DNA of 64,000 nucleotides from an uncultured Psychrobacter sp. (GTDB lineage: Bacteria; Pseudomonadota; Gammaproteobacteria; Pseudomonadales; Moraxellaceae), in contig NZ_CANKZC010000002.1 of assembly GCF_947488565.1 (NCBI RefSeq), positions 1-64,000 on the forward strand, written 5' to 3'. The translations under genes and the position numbers were made by a program. The notes under the pieces were generated by a model. It was not told the DNA's origin, did not search any database, and worked only from the letters and a program-made list of their open reading frames with translations. Shown here one piece after another: positions 19,311 through 29,267 of this stretch; within the stretch, counting starts at the first letter, position 1; the number at the start of each line of letters is the position of its first letter.

Positions 19311-19582
19311 AAAGGCTGTATGTTATTCATAAGTAATAAAGGAGGATTGTTAAGACGATATTTATTTAATATCTGATTAGTGTAGCATTTTATCGTAAAA
19401 AAACGCATAGCAAAGGCGGCCTTTATACAATTTGCTACGCGCGTCAAATAAAGACGGCGCATGGAGGTTGTACTCCTACGCGCATCGCCATACAATAGGC
19501 AAGCTCATTTTAAAAACAGTATAGAAAAATAGTCTTCATCTTGTCTTTTTTTTATTGATGATCGTTGTCTTGCGAGGTAGCT

Positions 19583-20971
19583 TTGAACGCACGCCCTGAT
19601 AGTACCAGTGACCAACTTCCCAAGGATAAATTCGATTCGAATCGCTCAGTCGACATGGTTGGCTCAGTAGGAATCGTCACACCCGAAAAATTCCATTTTG
19701 CCGAACCGCTTACCTTAGAATGCAATCGTACCCTGCCGTCTTTTGACTTAATGGTCGAGACCTATGGCACACTTAATAAGGATAAATCAAATGCCATTTT
19801 GATTTGTCATGCCCTATCAGGCAGTCACCATGCAGCGGGCTATTATAGCGTTGACGACAAAAAATCGGGCTGGTGGGACAATATGATTGGCCCTAATAAA
19901 GCCATTGATACCAACCAGTTTTTTGTGGTGTGTGTCAATAACATCGGTAGCTGTTTTGGCTCCACGGGCCCAACGACCATCAACCCTGATACTCTTGATC
20001 AAGCCGATGGCAGTGAGCCACAAGTCTATGGCCCTGACTTTCCACTAATCACTATCAAAGACTGGGTAAAAACTCAAGCAATGCTCTCAGACCGTTTAGG
20101 CATCAATGTTTGGCACGCTATCGTCGGTGGTTCTATGGGCGGGATGCAGGCGCTACAATGGTCAGTTGATTATCCAGACAGACTAAAACGCTGCGTCGTT
20201 ATTGCTAGTACACCAAAGCTATCTGCGCAAAATATTGCTTTTAATGAAGTCGCTCGTCAGTCCATCCTCTCTGACCCTGATTTTAACGACGGCCGTTATA
20301 TACAAGCAGGCACCTATCCTCGTCGCGGGCTTATCCTTGCACGAATGGTGGGTCATATTACTTATCTGACTGAAGATGCCATGAAAGCCAAATTTGGCCG
20401 AGACCTAAAATCAGGCAAATTTATGTATGGCTATGATGTCGAGTTTCAGGTCGAGAGCTACTTGCGCTATCAAGGCGAGCGCTTTAGTAAAAACTTCGAT
20501 GCCAACACCTACTTACTTATGACCAAAGCGTTAGATTATTTTGATCCAACGCGCGACTATCCATCAACACAACCGCAAGATTTGGCGTCGACAGTACAGC
20601 TTGAAGATTCAATTGCGGCATCTATCGATACTACTAAAAGCGTGGTTGAAGACGATCTTATCTCTCAAGATGGCAGTGAGAGTGGCAATCATCAAGAACT
20701 TACCGCTCTTAAAGCAGCATTTTCTCATACCAAATGTCAATACTTGGTCGTATCATTTACTACCGATTGGCGTTTTGCCCCTGAACGCTCACAAGAGATT
20801 GTAAATGCATTAATGGCCACGGGCAAACCAGTCAGTTATATTGACGTTGATGCGCCGCACGGTCATGATTCGTTTTTATTTGATATCCCACGTTACATGG
20901 GCGCAGTCAAAGGCTTTTTAACGGCACCGTTTATAACGAGCAACTCGATAACCAAAGGAGAGCGCTTATGA
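19583..20971 (+). CDS. metX: Homoserine O-acyltransferase
   Basis: An alpha/beta-hydrolase enzyme that acylates homoserine at the entry to methionine synthesis. Catalytic Ser lies in [10 protein letters not shown], Asp in [11 protein letters not shown] and His in DAPHGHDSF. Whether the donor is acetyl- or succinyl-CoA cannot be told here; MetX proteins paired with MetW are often succinyltransferases. At about 462 residues it is some 60-80 longer than usual because of an acidic, Ser/Thr-rich insertion (about residues 335-385) before the Asp motif. The TTG at 19583 with GAGGT upstream is preferred to the TTG at 19565. It overlaps metW by 4 bases. Confidence 0.94.
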   Translation: MNARPDSTSDQLPKDKFDSNRSVDMVGSVGIVTPEKFHFAEPLTLECNRTLPSFDLMVETYGTLNKDKSNAILICHALSGSHHAAGYYSVDDKKSGWWDNMIGPNKAIDTNQFFVVCVNNIGSCFGSTGPTTINPDTLDQADGSEPQVYGPDFPLITIKDWVKTQAMLSDRLGINVWHAIVGGSMGGMQALQWSVDYPDRLKRCVVIASTPKLSAQNIAFNEVARQSILSDPDFNDGRYIQAGTYPRRGLILARMVGHITYLTEDAMKAKFGRDLKSGKFMYGYDVEFQVESYLRYQGERFSKNFDANTYLLMTKALDYFDPTRDYPSTQPQDLASTVQLEDSIAASIDTTKSVVEDDLISQDGSESGNHQELTALKAAFSHTKCQYLVVSFTTDWRFAPERSQEIVNALMATGKPVSYIDVDAPHGHDSFLFDIPRYMGAVKGFLTAPFITSNSITKGERL

Positions 20972-21585
20972 GAATGGATCATCAGTTGGCTGAGCGCTGG
21001 ATTTCGCCCCACTCACATGTATTAGATTTGGGCTGTGGTAATGGCGATCTACTTGCTCATTTACAAAAAAAACGTAGCGTTACTGGCTACGGACTTGAGA
21101 TTGACGAAGATAAGATTAACGATGCTATCAGTAAAGGTCTGTCCATTATCGAACAAGACCTAAATGACGGGCTGGCTCGTTTCGCTGATAACAGTTTTGA
21201 CACTGTTGTTATGGCACGAGCGTTACAGGCGGTCAAAGCCCCTGATGTACTATTACTTGACATGCTACGGGTCGCACGTGAAGCTGTGATTACCTTCCCC
21301 AACTTTGCCCATTGGCAAAACCGTATTCATTTGGGGTTCAAAGGTTTAATGCCAGTTTCAGAAGCCCTACCTTATGAATGGTACGATACACCAAACATTC
21401 ATCTATGCACGTTCAAAGATTTTGAGCAATTGTGTGCCAAACATGATATTCATATTCTTAGCCGTTTTGCTGTTAGTGACTCAGATAAAGGCCCCTCCCC
21501 TTTAATGTCAACTCTAATAAGACAGGCGCCTAACTTGTTAGCAGATGTCGCCATCTACCGAGTAACCAAACAAAAATCTATTTAA
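20968..21585 (+). CDS. metW: MetW, methionine biosynthesis partner protein
   Basis: 205 residues with a class I SAM-methyltransferase fold: motif [13 protein letters not shown], then GLEIDEDKI, and the MetW-specific [12 protein letters not shown]. It is translationally coupled to metX through ATGA. In proteobacteria that carry the metX-metW pair, MetW is needed for the acyltransferase to work well; its own methyl acceptor is not established. Length is typical. Confidence 0.95.
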   Translation: MRMDHQLAERWISPHSHVLDLGCGNGDLLAHLQKKRSVTGYGLEIDEDKINDAISKGLSIIEQDLNDGLARFADNSFDTVVMARALQAVKAPDVLLLDMLRVAREAVITFPNFAHWQNRIHLGFKGLMPVSEALPYEWYDTPNIHLCTFKDFEQLCAKHDIHILSRFAVSDSDKGPSPLMSTLIRQAPNLLADVAIYRVTKQKSI

Positions 21586-21972
21586 ATTTATTATATTAAA
21601 GGACTGTAATTCAGTTTATTAGTAGCTAAATAAGTATTTTATTCTGTATATTCATTCTTACAGCTTAATAACCGTATGATTTTGTTACATTCTATAATGC
21701 GCAAAACGACGTTAAAATGAGTAATTAGTATTTGAGTTTCGTAACTTTGGGTGGTAAGCTAGCAAAATAGTGTCGATGACACCCCTATTACAACTGCTTA
21801 TCTGTTGATTTAGCGTAAACGATAAAGCTTATATCCATGGTTGATATAACTTTGCTAACAACTAGGTAAGTTCATACTGCAAAATATAATCTGCGATAGT
21901 GTCGCCTTATAACATAAGTGTTGGCGATAAACTTTATCCACTGCTTATCAACTGCCCAATTTTGGAGCTGCT
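21586..21972. other. Spacer metW / Sel1 gene, no gene seen
   Basis: 387 AT-rich bases without a convincing frame or strong hairpin. TATAAT at about 21691 could be a -10 box, but no good -35 is spaced correctly. The region must contain the end of the metXW transcript and the start of the Sel1 gene. Confidence 0.4.
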
Positions 21973-22554
21973 ATGAAATTATTAAAAGCCGCCTTGTTTA
22001 CTGCTTTGTTCTCTTGTGCCGGATTGGCTAACGCTGAGCTAATCTCAAACGTACCACTTGATACGTCACGTTTTGAGCTAATGCCTGTTAGCGAGCTGTC
22101 TAACCGTGCCGCTCAAGGTAGCGATCATGCCCAGTTTTATCTGGCCAAGCGCTTGCAAAAAGGTGAAGGTATTGCTCAAAATACCCAGCAGGCAATTCAG
22201 TGGTACACCAAAGCGGCTCAGCAAGGGGTTGCTCCTGCTCAGTTAAACTTAGCTATCATGTATTTGCGCGGTGAAGGCGTGAAGCCAAACTTACAACAGG
22301 CTCGTGTATGGTTAGAGAAAGCCGCGATGCGTGGCGACAATCGTGCCAGCTATACGCTTGCACTGCTAGATGAGAAGCAAAAAAATCTGGTCGATGCCTA
22401 TAAATGGTATGATTTGGCTGCTCGTGATGGCATGCTAGACGAAAAAGTACGTAATAAAGCTCGTGGTAAAATTGGTCAATTAGCATTAAACCTATCAAGC
22501 TCAGACATTGCTAGTGCTCGCAGTCAAGCCGATCGTTGGTTCCAAAGCAAATAA
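21973..22554 (+). CDS. Exported Sel1-like repeat protein
   Basis: 193 residues. A signal peptide (MKLLKAALFTALFSCAGLANA) is followed by about three Sel1-like repeats of 36 residues (AQFYLAKRLQKGEG..QAIQWYTKAAQQG, AQLNLAIMYLRGEG..QARVWLEKAAMRG, ASYTLALLDEKQ..DAYKWYDLAARDG). Such solenoids act as periplasmic protein-binding scaffolds; the partner is unknown. Its own terminator follows. Confidence 0.88.
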   Translation: MKLLKAALFTALFSCAGLANAELISNVPLDTSRFELMPVSELSNRAAQGSDHAQFYLAKRLQKGEGIAQNTQQAIQWYTKAAQQGVAPAQLNLAIMYLRGEGVKPNLQQARVWLEKAAMRGDNRASYTLALLDEKQKNLVDAYKWYDLAARDGMLDEKVRNKARGKIGQLALNLSSSDIASARSQADRWFQSK

Positions 22555-22595
22555 GCTATAAGATAATTAACTTCAACAGATAAAAAGTTGATAAT

Positions 22596-22625
22596 AAAAA
22601 ATCCAGCCTTTAAGCTGGATTTTTT
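22596..22625 (+). terminator. Terminator of the Sel1 gene
   Basis: A perfect 12-bp stem AAAAAATCCAGC / GCTGGATTTTTT with a 6-base loop. The flanking A run also gives a T run on the minus strand, so it may end the convergent AhpD-like gene as well. Confidence 0.88.
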
Positions 22626-22667
22626 GTGTCTACCTAACAATAAATAATTAAGTAAATTAGATAGCTT

Positions 22668-23288
22668 CTACTCCCTCGGCATGCGAGCCATCGTATAAAA
22701 CTCTTCATTGGACTGCATGTTCATTACAATTGCCATTCTATTAGATAAACCAAAAAACGCGGTAATACCCGTGATATCTAAAATGTCCTCGTCATCATAA
22801 CCATGCTTTTTGAGTGCTGCATAATCTGAGTCTTGAATAAGCTCTGGTGTACGACAGAGCTTAATCGAAAACGCTAGCATCTCTTTTTGCCGCAGACTGA
22901 TGGGCGCGTGCAGGTAATTGACTGCTATTTGATCTGCCAGTAGTGGTTCTTTAGAGAACACACGCAGTAGCGCACCGTGGGCAATGACACAATACTGACA
23001 ACCATTGGCGGCGCTGGTTGCGACGATGATCATCTCCTTTTCAGCTGGACTTAGCGTGCTGCCTTCTCGCTCCATGACAGCATCATAATAGGCAAAAAAC
23101 GCTCTGAACTCTGCTGGGCGATACGCCAACGCTAAAAACACATTGGGAATAAATTTGGCTTTTTCTTGCACCGCAAGAATGCGTTCTAAAATATCAGTAG
23201 GCAGGCTCTCTAATGATGGTACTGGATAGCGACTAATAGGCAAGTTTACGGAAGAACTAGTAGTAGAATTGGTAGAAAGATTATTCAT
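22668..23288 (-). CDS. Peroxidase-related AhpD/CMD-family protein
   Basis: 206 residues of the carboxymuconolactone decarboxylase/AhpD fold. The redox motif CQYCVIAHGALLR has the CxxC-(x)3-H arrangement of AhpD-like alkylhydroperoxidases. The longer architecture, with PSLESLPTDILERI at the N terminus, matches the uncharacterised peroxidase-related enzyme group. It probably reduces peroxides or disulfides in the cytoplasm; the donor is unknown. GGAG precedes the start by 7 bases. Confidence 0.85.
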   Translation of the reverse strand: MNNLSTNSTTSSSVNLPISRYPVPSLESLPTDILERILAVQEKAKFIPNVFLALAYRPAEFRAFFAYYDAVMEREGSTLSPAEKEMIIVATSAANGCQYCVIAHGALLRVFSKEPLLADQIAVNYLHAPISLRQKEMLAFSIKLCRTPELIQDSDYAALKKHGYDDEDILDITGITAFFGLSNRMAIVMNMQSNEEFYTMARMPRE

Positions 23289-23533
23289 GTGTCATCTCCA
23301 TTGACATTATGTGATAGCTGTATCTAAGTAGTCTACCTCTATAGCTGGGTAATAAGTAGGTAAAAGCTCTCTTAATTTATATCACTTAGCTTTATAAAAC
23401 GTTCAAAATATGCGTCAAATTTGCTACACTACGCTCGCACTAGCCAATTCCACAATCTTGCTAGTGTTATACCATCACAATTTAAATCTACCTTATTGCA
23501 CTAGGTTTGCGACCTAGCCAGCAGGAGAAACAC

Positions 23534-24622
23534 ATGAGTACCACTCAAGATAGCAATACCAAACACAGTACTATCCAAGACACCACTACAGACAATAGTA
23601 AGTCAGCGCCCGCCTACGATAGCGTGACTAACAATATCGTCGTAGCTGCTCTTTATAAGTTCACACGCTTTGATGACTTTGAGCAACACCGTGAGCCAAT
23701 TCTAAATACCATGCTTAACAACGACGTCAAAGGCACACTATTGCTCGCAAGTGAAGGCATTAACGGTACGATTTCTGGCAGCCGCCAAGGTATCGATACT
23801 GTCCTAGACTATCTGCGTAGTATCGAAGCAATCGGCACTTTTACTTTTAAAGAGTCTTATACCAATACGCAGCCTTTTTACCGCACCAAGGTCAAGCTAA
23901 AAAAAGAGATCGTTACGATGGGCGTAGAAAATATCGATCCATTACAGTCAGTTGGACGCTACGTGAAGCCAAGTGAATGGAATGAGCTGATCTCAGACCC
24001 TGATGTCATCCTAATCGATACCCGTAACGACTATGAAGTACAAATCGGTACTTTTCAAAATGCAATCAATCCAAACACCGAGACTTTTCGAGAGTTTCCG
24101 GAATACGTAGCGAAAGAGCTCGACCCAGCCAAACACAAAAAAGTGGCGATGTTTTGTACTGGCGGTATTCGCTGCGAAAAATCCACCGCCTATATGCGTG
24201 AGCAAGGGTTTGAAGAGGTCTATCATCTAGAAGGTGGTATTTTGAAATATCTTGAAGAAGTACCCGCCAGCGATTCTATGTGGAAGGGTGACTGCTTTGT
24301 CTTTGACAACCGCGTCTCAGTCAATCACAACCTAGAAAAAGGCGAATATGAGCAATGCTTTGCTTGCCGTATGCCTATTACTCAAGATGATATGCAAAGC
24401 ATCGCCTATATCAAAGGTGAGTCATGTCCGCACTGTATTGATAAAGCGACCGATGAGCAAAGAGCGCGTTTTCGTGAGCGTGAGCATCAGATGCAGTTAG
24501 CGAAACAACGCGGTGAAGCCCATATTGGTAGTGATGTCATTGAGGTGATTGAAAAACGTAAAGTGGCTAAGACTGAAGCGCGTCATTCGTCAGACTCTGC
24601 TGATTCAGACAAGTTAGGTTAA
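23534..24622 (+). CDS. trhO: tRNA uridine(34) hydroxylase TrhO (YceA-type rhodanese)
   Basis: About 362 residues. An acylphosphatase-like N-terminal domain ([12 protein letters not shown]) is followed by a rhodanese domain with active cysteine in [11 protein letters not shown], then a cysteine-rich C-terminal part ([14 protein letters not shown]) that may bind metal. TrhO makes 5-hydroxyuridine at tRNA position 34 using O2. The start at 23534 has AGGAG 6 bases upstream, so the upstream GTG-type extension is rejected. It carries an unusual Ser/Thr/Asp-rich ~30-residue N-terminal extension. Confidence 0.93.
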   Translation: MSTTQDSNTKHSTIQDTTTDNSKSAPAYDSVTNNIVVAALYKFTRFDDFEQHREPILNTMLNNDVKGTLLLASEGINGTISGSRQGIDTVLDYLRSIEAIGTFTFKESYTNTQPFYRTKVKLKKEIVTMGVENIDPLQSVGRYVKPSEWNELISDPDVILIDTRNDYEVQIGTFQNAINPNTETFREFPEYVAKELDPAKHKKVAMFCTGGIRCEKSTAYMREQGFEEVYHLEGGILKYLEEVPASDSMWKGDCFVFDNRVSVNHNLEKGEYEQCFACRMPITQDDMQSIAYIKGESCPHCIDKATDEQRARFREREHQMQLAKQRGEAHIGSDVIEVIEKRKVAKTEARHSSDSADSDKLG

Positions 24623-24647
24623 ATGCTCTGTCAGTAAAGCTCATAAC

Positions 24648-24677
24648 AAAAAAAGAGGCTCAATTGGCCTCTTTTTT
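24648..24677. terminator. Bidirectional terminator
   Basis: The stem AAAAAAGAGGC / GCCTCTTTTTT with a 7-base loop has T runs on both strands. It lies between the convergent trhO and hydroxyisourate hydrolase genes and can end both. Confidence 0.88.
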
Positions 24678-24693
24678 GTTGTTAGCATTTTTA

Positions 24694-25122
24694 TTAGCTA
24701 CCACGATAAGTGCTGTAACCATAGGCCGATAGCGTGATTGGCACATGATAATGGTTATTGTCTTCAATATTAAAATTGACTTCAACATAAGGATAGAAAG
24801 TCTCTAAACCTTGGTTCATAAAGTAAGGCTTAGTTTCAAAAAGCAGTTTATACGTTCCTTTATGATCGGCATTATCTGCGTTAGGTAAGAAATTACCAAT
24901 ACGACCATTATTATCCGTTTTTTGTTCATTGAGCACTTTCCACTTACCACCATCTTGCATCATCAATTTCACATTGACGTTTGGTGCAGGCTTACCAGTG
25001 CTGATATCTAAAATGTGACTTGATAACTGATAACTCTCTTGGTCAGCTGCAGCGTAACTTGCCGTCGCTGACATGGCTAATACGCCACCTAATGCTGCTG
25101 CTTTTACCATGTTGATTTTCAT
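24694..25122 (-). CDS. Exported 5-hydroxyisourate hydrolase (transthyretin-like)
   Basis: 142 residues. The signal peptide MKINMVKAAALGGVLAMSATASYA is followed by a transthyretin-like domain. SSHILD near the mature N terminus and the C-terminal YRGS are the signatures of 5-hydroxyisourate hydrolase, which acts between urate oxidation and allantoin. The catalytic His of SSHILD, the Arg of NNGRIG and the His of HYHVPI are present. The signal peptide puts this step in the periplasm. No urate oxidase or OHCU decarboxylase gene is beside it. Confidence 0.9.
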   Translation of the reverse strand: MKINMVKAAALGGVLAMSATASYAAADQESYQLSSHILDISTGKPAPNVNVKLMMQDGGKWKVLNEQKTDNNGRIGNFLPNADNADHKGTYKLLFETKPYFMNQGLETFYPYVEVNFNIEDNNHYHVPITLSAYGYSTYRGS

Positions 25123-25498
25123 ACCCTCTCCTTCATTTATAAAGTAATTACGATATTAATTGAATAAAACTTCTATTTCTTTTAATGCTTTGACCACGAT
25201 GTGTAATGAATCGATTTTATAAAAAACTTCATTGATCTTAAAATGATAAGTTCAATTACGATTTCAGCTGTATAGTATAAATTGTCAGATTAAAACTATT
25301 GTAAAGAAAAAGTTAATTTTCAAGTGAACATGTATGTTGGATGTAACCTCACCAACATTAACATTACCAAACAAATAAAAAAAATAGCAAACAACTTCAA
25401 AAGAGTCATTTGCTATTTGCTACAGCGTTAACCAACAAGGTTAGATACAAGTTTAGTCTATCTAAGCGGTATAACCTTATATCTAAAAAGCACCAATA
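25123..25498. other. Spacer hydroxyisourate hydrolase / serA
   Basis: 376 AT-rich bases with no convincing gene. It contains the serA terminator at 25374-25417 and presumably the promoter of the hydroxyisourate hydrolase gene. A CTC-rich ribosome site lies next to 25122. Confidence 0.4.
25374..25417 (-). terminator. Terminator of serA
   Basis: On the minus strand AATAGCAAA and TTTGCTATT form a 9-bp stem around a 17-base partly paired loop and are followed by a long T run. It lies 82 bases after the serA stop. Confidence 0.75.
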
Positions 25499-26725
25499 CT
25501 AAAATAGGATACGGATACGAATGGTCTCTTCTACATCTTTTAATTGATCAAGAGCAGCATCAGAATCATTGTAATCAACATCCATTACCAAGTAGCCTAC
25601 ATCACCTTCAGTCATCAGACTCTGCGCTAAGATGTTGATGTGAGCTTCTGCAAATAGACGGTTAATTTGCGATAGGACACCTGGCACGTTTTTATGAATG
25701 TGTAGCAAACGATGTGTGCCTTCTTTGAAGGGAATAGAAACTTCTGGGAAGTTCACAGCCGTGATGGTGTCCCCTTGGTCAGAGTATCGCACAAACTTGT
25801 CTGCCACTTCTAAGCCGATATTGGCTTGAGCTTCTTGCGTCGAACCACCGATATGCGGGGTTAAAATGACATTGTCAAATTTACGTAATGGCGACTCAAA
25901 CTCTTCATCAGCAGACTTTGGCTCTTTTGGGAATACGTCAATAGCAGCACCCAAGACTTTACCTGATTCAAGTACTGCAGCCAGATCATCAATCTCAACG
26001 CAGGTGCCGCGTGCCGCATTGATAAAGTAGCTACCTTCTTTCATCTGCGCGAACTGCTCAGCTTTCATCATATAGCGTGTGCTTGGCTCATCCGGCACAT
26101 GCAAAGTCACGATATCAGCAGTAGACAGGAGCTCGTTTAAGCTGCTTACTTGATGCGCGTTACCCAGCGGCAGTTTGGTCACTACGTCATGATAGATAAC
26201 TTTCATACCGAAACTTTCAGCCAACACAGACAGCTGCGAGCCGATAGAGCCATAGCCGACGATACCGATTGTCTTACCACGCACTTCATGTGAGTTGGTG
26301 GCAGACTTGCCCCAGCCGCCGCGATGGACGGTAGCGTTTTTTTCAGGGATGCCGCGATACAGCATGATGGCTTCTGCCAATACTAGCTCAGCCACCGAGC
26401 GTGTGTTTGAGTATGGCGCATTAAAGACTGGAATACCAAATTCACGAGCTGCTTCAAGATCGACTTGATTGGTACCGATACAAAAGCAGCCAATACCGAT
26501 CAGCTTTTCGGCATGCTCAAGGACTTCACGAGTCAGCTGCGTACGTGAACGAATTCCAATAAAATGGGCGTCTTTGATTTTTTCAATCAGCTCATTTTTA
26601 TCGAGCGCATGACTAAGATAGTCGATATTTTTATAACCGGCATTGTCTAAAACCTTTAAGGCGTTCTCGTGTACACCTTCAAGTAATAAAAACCGGATTT
26701 TGTCTTTTTGTAATGATAATGCCAT
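25499..26725 (-). CDS. serA: D-3-phosphoglycerate dehydrogenase
   Basis: First enzyme of serine synthesis. 408 residues, the E. coli-like form with a C-terminal ACT domain (from GTHRLLHIHKNVPGVL on) that should give serine feedback. The NAD site is GIVGYGSIGSQL. Catalytic Arg lies in NAARGT and His in LTPHIGGS. This SerA type is known to reduce 2-oxoglutarate to D-2-hydroxyglutarate as a way to reoxidise NADH. The divergent neighbour at 27032 looks like the enzyme that recycles that product. Confidence 0.96.
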   Translation of the reverse strand: MALSLQKDKIRFLLLEGVHENALKVLDNAGYKNIDYLSHALDKNELIEKIKDAHFIGIRSRTQLTREVLEHAEKLIGIGCFCIGTNQVDLEAAREFGIPVFNAPYSNTRSVAELVLAEAIMLYRGIPEKNATVHRGGWGKSATNSHEVRGKTIGIVGYGSIGSQLSVLAESFGMKVIYHDVVTKLPLGNAHQVSSLNELLSTADIVTLHVPDEPSTRYMMKAEQFAQMKEGSYFINAARGTCVEIDDLAAVLESGKVLGAAIDVFPKEPKSADEEFESPLRKFDNVILTPHIGGSTQEAQANIGLEVADKFVRYSDQGDTITAVNFPEVSIPFKEGTHRLLHIHKNVPGVLSQINRLFAEAHINILAQSLMTEGDVGYLVMDVDYNDSDAALDQLKDVEETIRIRILF

Positions 26726-27031
26726 ATGAGGACTGTCCTATGATTGTCTTATTAAAAATAATCTATGCTAGAAGAAACGTAAACAGTCCGGTTATCTTAC
26801 ACAAAATTTAACGGTGATGTTAGCTGATTAGATGAATTATTACTTATCAAGCCTGAAAACTTTTTATGCTATAGTGAGCGTTACTCTTTGAACCTTATTT
26901 ACACTGCTCTACTTACTACTTACCGCCTTTAAGCGCCCATAATATTGCCTGTCTATACTTAACCGATCTATCTAAAAGGCTTATGGTTAAGAAAAAAGGT
27001 GTAGCGCTAACGTTTATACAGAGACTTCACT
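26726..27031. other. Divergent promoter region serA / FAD dehydrogenase
   Basis: 306 bases with no gene, holding both divergent promoters. TATAGT at about 26871 is a possible plus-strand -10 box. No palindromic operator was recognised. Confidence 0.4.
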
Positions 27032-28474
27032 ATGACGCCATTTGCATCTCAGACTACAACTGTTACCGATACTGATAAGCTCGAGACCATTCTGAATAGC
27101 TTGGTAAATGAGCACAATTTCGAAGACACTCAAATTAAAACCGATAGCGAAAGCTTGGAGCATTGGGGCAAAGACTGGACCAAGCATTTTGCGCCTGCCC
27201 CAACCGCTATTGTCTTTCCAAAAACAACTGAGCAAGTACAAGCCGTCGTACTACTTGCCAATGAGCACAACGTCGTGCTAACGCCAAGTGGTGGACGGAC
27301 TGGATTGTCTGCTGGCGCGGTCGCGGCCAACGGTGAGATTGTCGTTAGTATGGATAAGATGAACCAAATTGGACAATTCTATCCTGCTGATCGTCTGGTC
27401 GAAATTGAAGCGGGCGTAGTCACTCAGCAGCTACAACAATTTGCCGAATCAAAAGATCTATACTACCCCGTTGACTTTGCTTCAGCAGGCTCTAGTCAAA
27501 TGGGCGGTAATATCGGCACCAATGCTGGCGGTATCAAGGTTATTCGTTATGGTATGACTCGTCAATGGATTATGGGCTTGACTGTTGTCACAGGCAAAGG
27601 TGATATCTTGCAGTTGAACCGCGGTATGATCAAAAACGCCACTGGCTATGATTTGCGCCAGCTGTTTATCGGTAGTGAAGGTACGCTAGGCTTAGTCACT
27701 CATGCACAGATCAAACTTGAGCGTCTGCCGCAAGAGTTGAACGTCATGGTACTTGGCATGGACAGCTTTAACGATGTGATGAATGTATTGTCTGCTTTTC
27801 AAGCGAAGATTGATCTAACTGCCTTTGAGTTCTTTGATGATGTGGCAGTGGACAAATTGATGGCACATGGTCAGGTCCAAGAGCCGTTTGAGTCGCGTAC
27901 CAAGTTTTATACGCTGCTTGAGTTTGAAGCGCCTTATGAACCGATTATGGATAAAGCGATGGCGATATTTGAGCATTGCATGGAGCAAGGCTGGGTCGTT
28001 GATGGGGTCATGAGCCAAAGCATGGCACAGGCGGCAGAGTTATGGAAACTGCGTGAATATATCTCTGAGACCATCTCCGTATTCACACCATATAAAAATG
28101 ATGTATCGGTATTAATCAGTCATGTACCTGATTTTATCGCTGAGATTGATCATATTGTCAGCAGCAATTATCCTGACTTTGAAGTGTGTTGGTTCGGTCA
28201 TATTGGCGATGGCAATTTGCATCTCAATATCCTCAAACCTGAGAATATGACCAAAGATGACTTCTTTAATGAATGTCAGATTGTTAATAAATATGTGTTT
28301 GAGACCGTACAAAAATATGGCGGTTCGGTATCTGCTGAACATGGGGTCGGCATGACCAAAAAACCTTATCTTCACTATAGTCGCAGCGAGACTGAGATTG
28401 ACTACTTGCGAGAAATCAAAAAAGTGTTCGATCCAAACAATATTATGAATCGGGGTAAGATTTTCGATATGTAA
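27032..28474 (+). CDS. FAD-binding dehydrogenase, probable D-2-hydroxyglutarate dehydrogenase
   Basis: 480 residues of the GlcD/D-lactate dehydrogenase family. The FAD domain shows PSGGRTGLSAGAV, MGGNIGTNAGG and GSEGTLGLVT. The C-terminal cap has the metal/substrate site WFGHIGDGNLHLN and SAEHGVGM. The family also includes glycolate and D-lactate dehydrogenases. Position next to serA favours D-2-hydroxyglutarate as substrate, as in Pseudomonas, where this enzyme pulls SerA forward. Electrons would go to ETF or quinone. The substrate is inferred from context. Confidence 0.85.
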   Translation: MTPFASQTTTVTDTDKLETILNSLVNEHNFEDTQIKTDSESLEHWGKDWTKHFAPAPTAIVFPKTTEQVQAVVLLANEHNVVLTPSGGRTGLSAGAVAANGEIVVSMDKMNQIGQFYPADRLVEIEAGVVTQQLQQFAESKDLYYPVDFASAGSSQMGGNIGTNAGGIKVIRYGMTRQWIMGLTVVTGKGDILQLNRGMIKNATGYDLRQLFIGSEGTLGLVTHAQIKLERLPQELNVMVLGMDSFNDVMNVLSAFQAKIDLTAFEFFDDVAVDKLMAHGQVQEPFESRTKFYTLLEFEAPYEPIMDKAMAIFEHCMEQGWVVDGVMSQSMAQAAELWKLREYISETISVFTPYKNDVSVLISHVPDFIAEIDHIVSSNYPDFEVCWFGHIGDGNLHLNILKPENMTKDDFFNECQIVNKYVFETVQKYGGSVSAEHGVGMTKKPYLHYSRSETEIDYLREIKKVFDPNNIMNRGKIFDM

Positions 28475-28517
28475 CTGCTCGCTTTTTATAATTACAGCCT
28501 TTTACGAATACAGTAGC

Positions 28518-29267
28518 TTACAAATACAAAAGTATCAGCGCTGCAGCGACCAGTACGCACAAGAAGCTTTGGACAATCAAAAATGCTTGATGAGGCGCTG
28601 CAATGTGTTGAACCATATTACCCAGCGCATTATAAGTAATGCCTGCCGCTTTGATATGAGGCGGGGTATCAAAATTTCTGATAATTTGTAAGAATTGCTC
28701 TGTGCGCTTGGGAGACCAACCATGCGGACTAAAAGGCAGATATGGTGCTAACAGCGCAGCTTGTTGTTTGGTTGCAGGCGACCATAACCAGCGCTCTAAA
28801 AACAATAAGCGCATACGCCAATCCATAAAGCTACGCTTATCAATAGCTTGAACTAAGAGGACTTTAACGTTTTTATGTCGCAAGTCTGCAAAAATACGGG
28901 TTTGTAAACTGAGTACTTCTTTTTTGCTACCTTCAATACATTGTAAAAACTGACCATTGCCATAACATAAGATACCAGTGATGCCATGGTCTTCGTTGTG
29001 ATCGCGCGCGTGCTTTTCTACTTCATCAAATATGAGAGTATTTATGCGACTTTTAAAAGTGATGCTACTCACATACACCAGCTGAATAAGTGCTGACTCT
29101 TCTATATTCTCTAATAAATCAGTTGTATCACCCTGTTGCAAAGACATGCAAAATCCTAAAAATAGCGCTTTTGTATCGATAGTAAAATATTCAAAACTCA
29201 CATTTAAATGAGCCGAATCATACAATTCACAAAAACGTAGTAAATATTTACCATGCCAGACTGTCAT
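28518..29267 (-). CDS. BLUF-domain blue-light sensor with C-terminal membrane helix
   Basis: The BLUF core keeps the flavin-site Tyr in LVYVSSI, the Asn of DHNEDHGITG and the Gln of GQFLQCIEG, the residues that form the photoactive hydrogen-bond network around FAD. A ~100-residue linker follows and the last ~20 residues are a transmembrane helix (FLIVQSFLCVLVAAALILLYL). No GGDEF or EAL domain is attached, so the output is through protein contact. Two starts have an AGGA site: 29267 (249 residues) and 29147 (209 residues, MSLQQGDTT). The second begins nearer the domain and may be the real one. Confidence 0.85.
   Translation of the reverse strand: MTVWHGKYLLRFCELYDSAHLNVSFEYFTIDTKALFLGFCMSLQQGDTTDLLENIEESALIQLVYVSSITFKSRINTLIFDEVEKHARDHNEDHGITGILCYGNGQFLQCIEGSKKEVLSLQTRIFADLRHKNVKVLLVQAIDKRSFMDWRMRLLFLERWLWSPATKQQAALLAPYLPFSPHGWSPKRTEQFLQIIRNFDTPPHIKAAGITYNALGNMVQHIAAPHQAFLIVQSFLCVLVAAALILLYL

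Noticed and set aside
19311..19582. Possible SAM riboswitch before metX
   Set aside because: No conserved riboswitch core or terminator/antiterminator pair was recognised in the leader.
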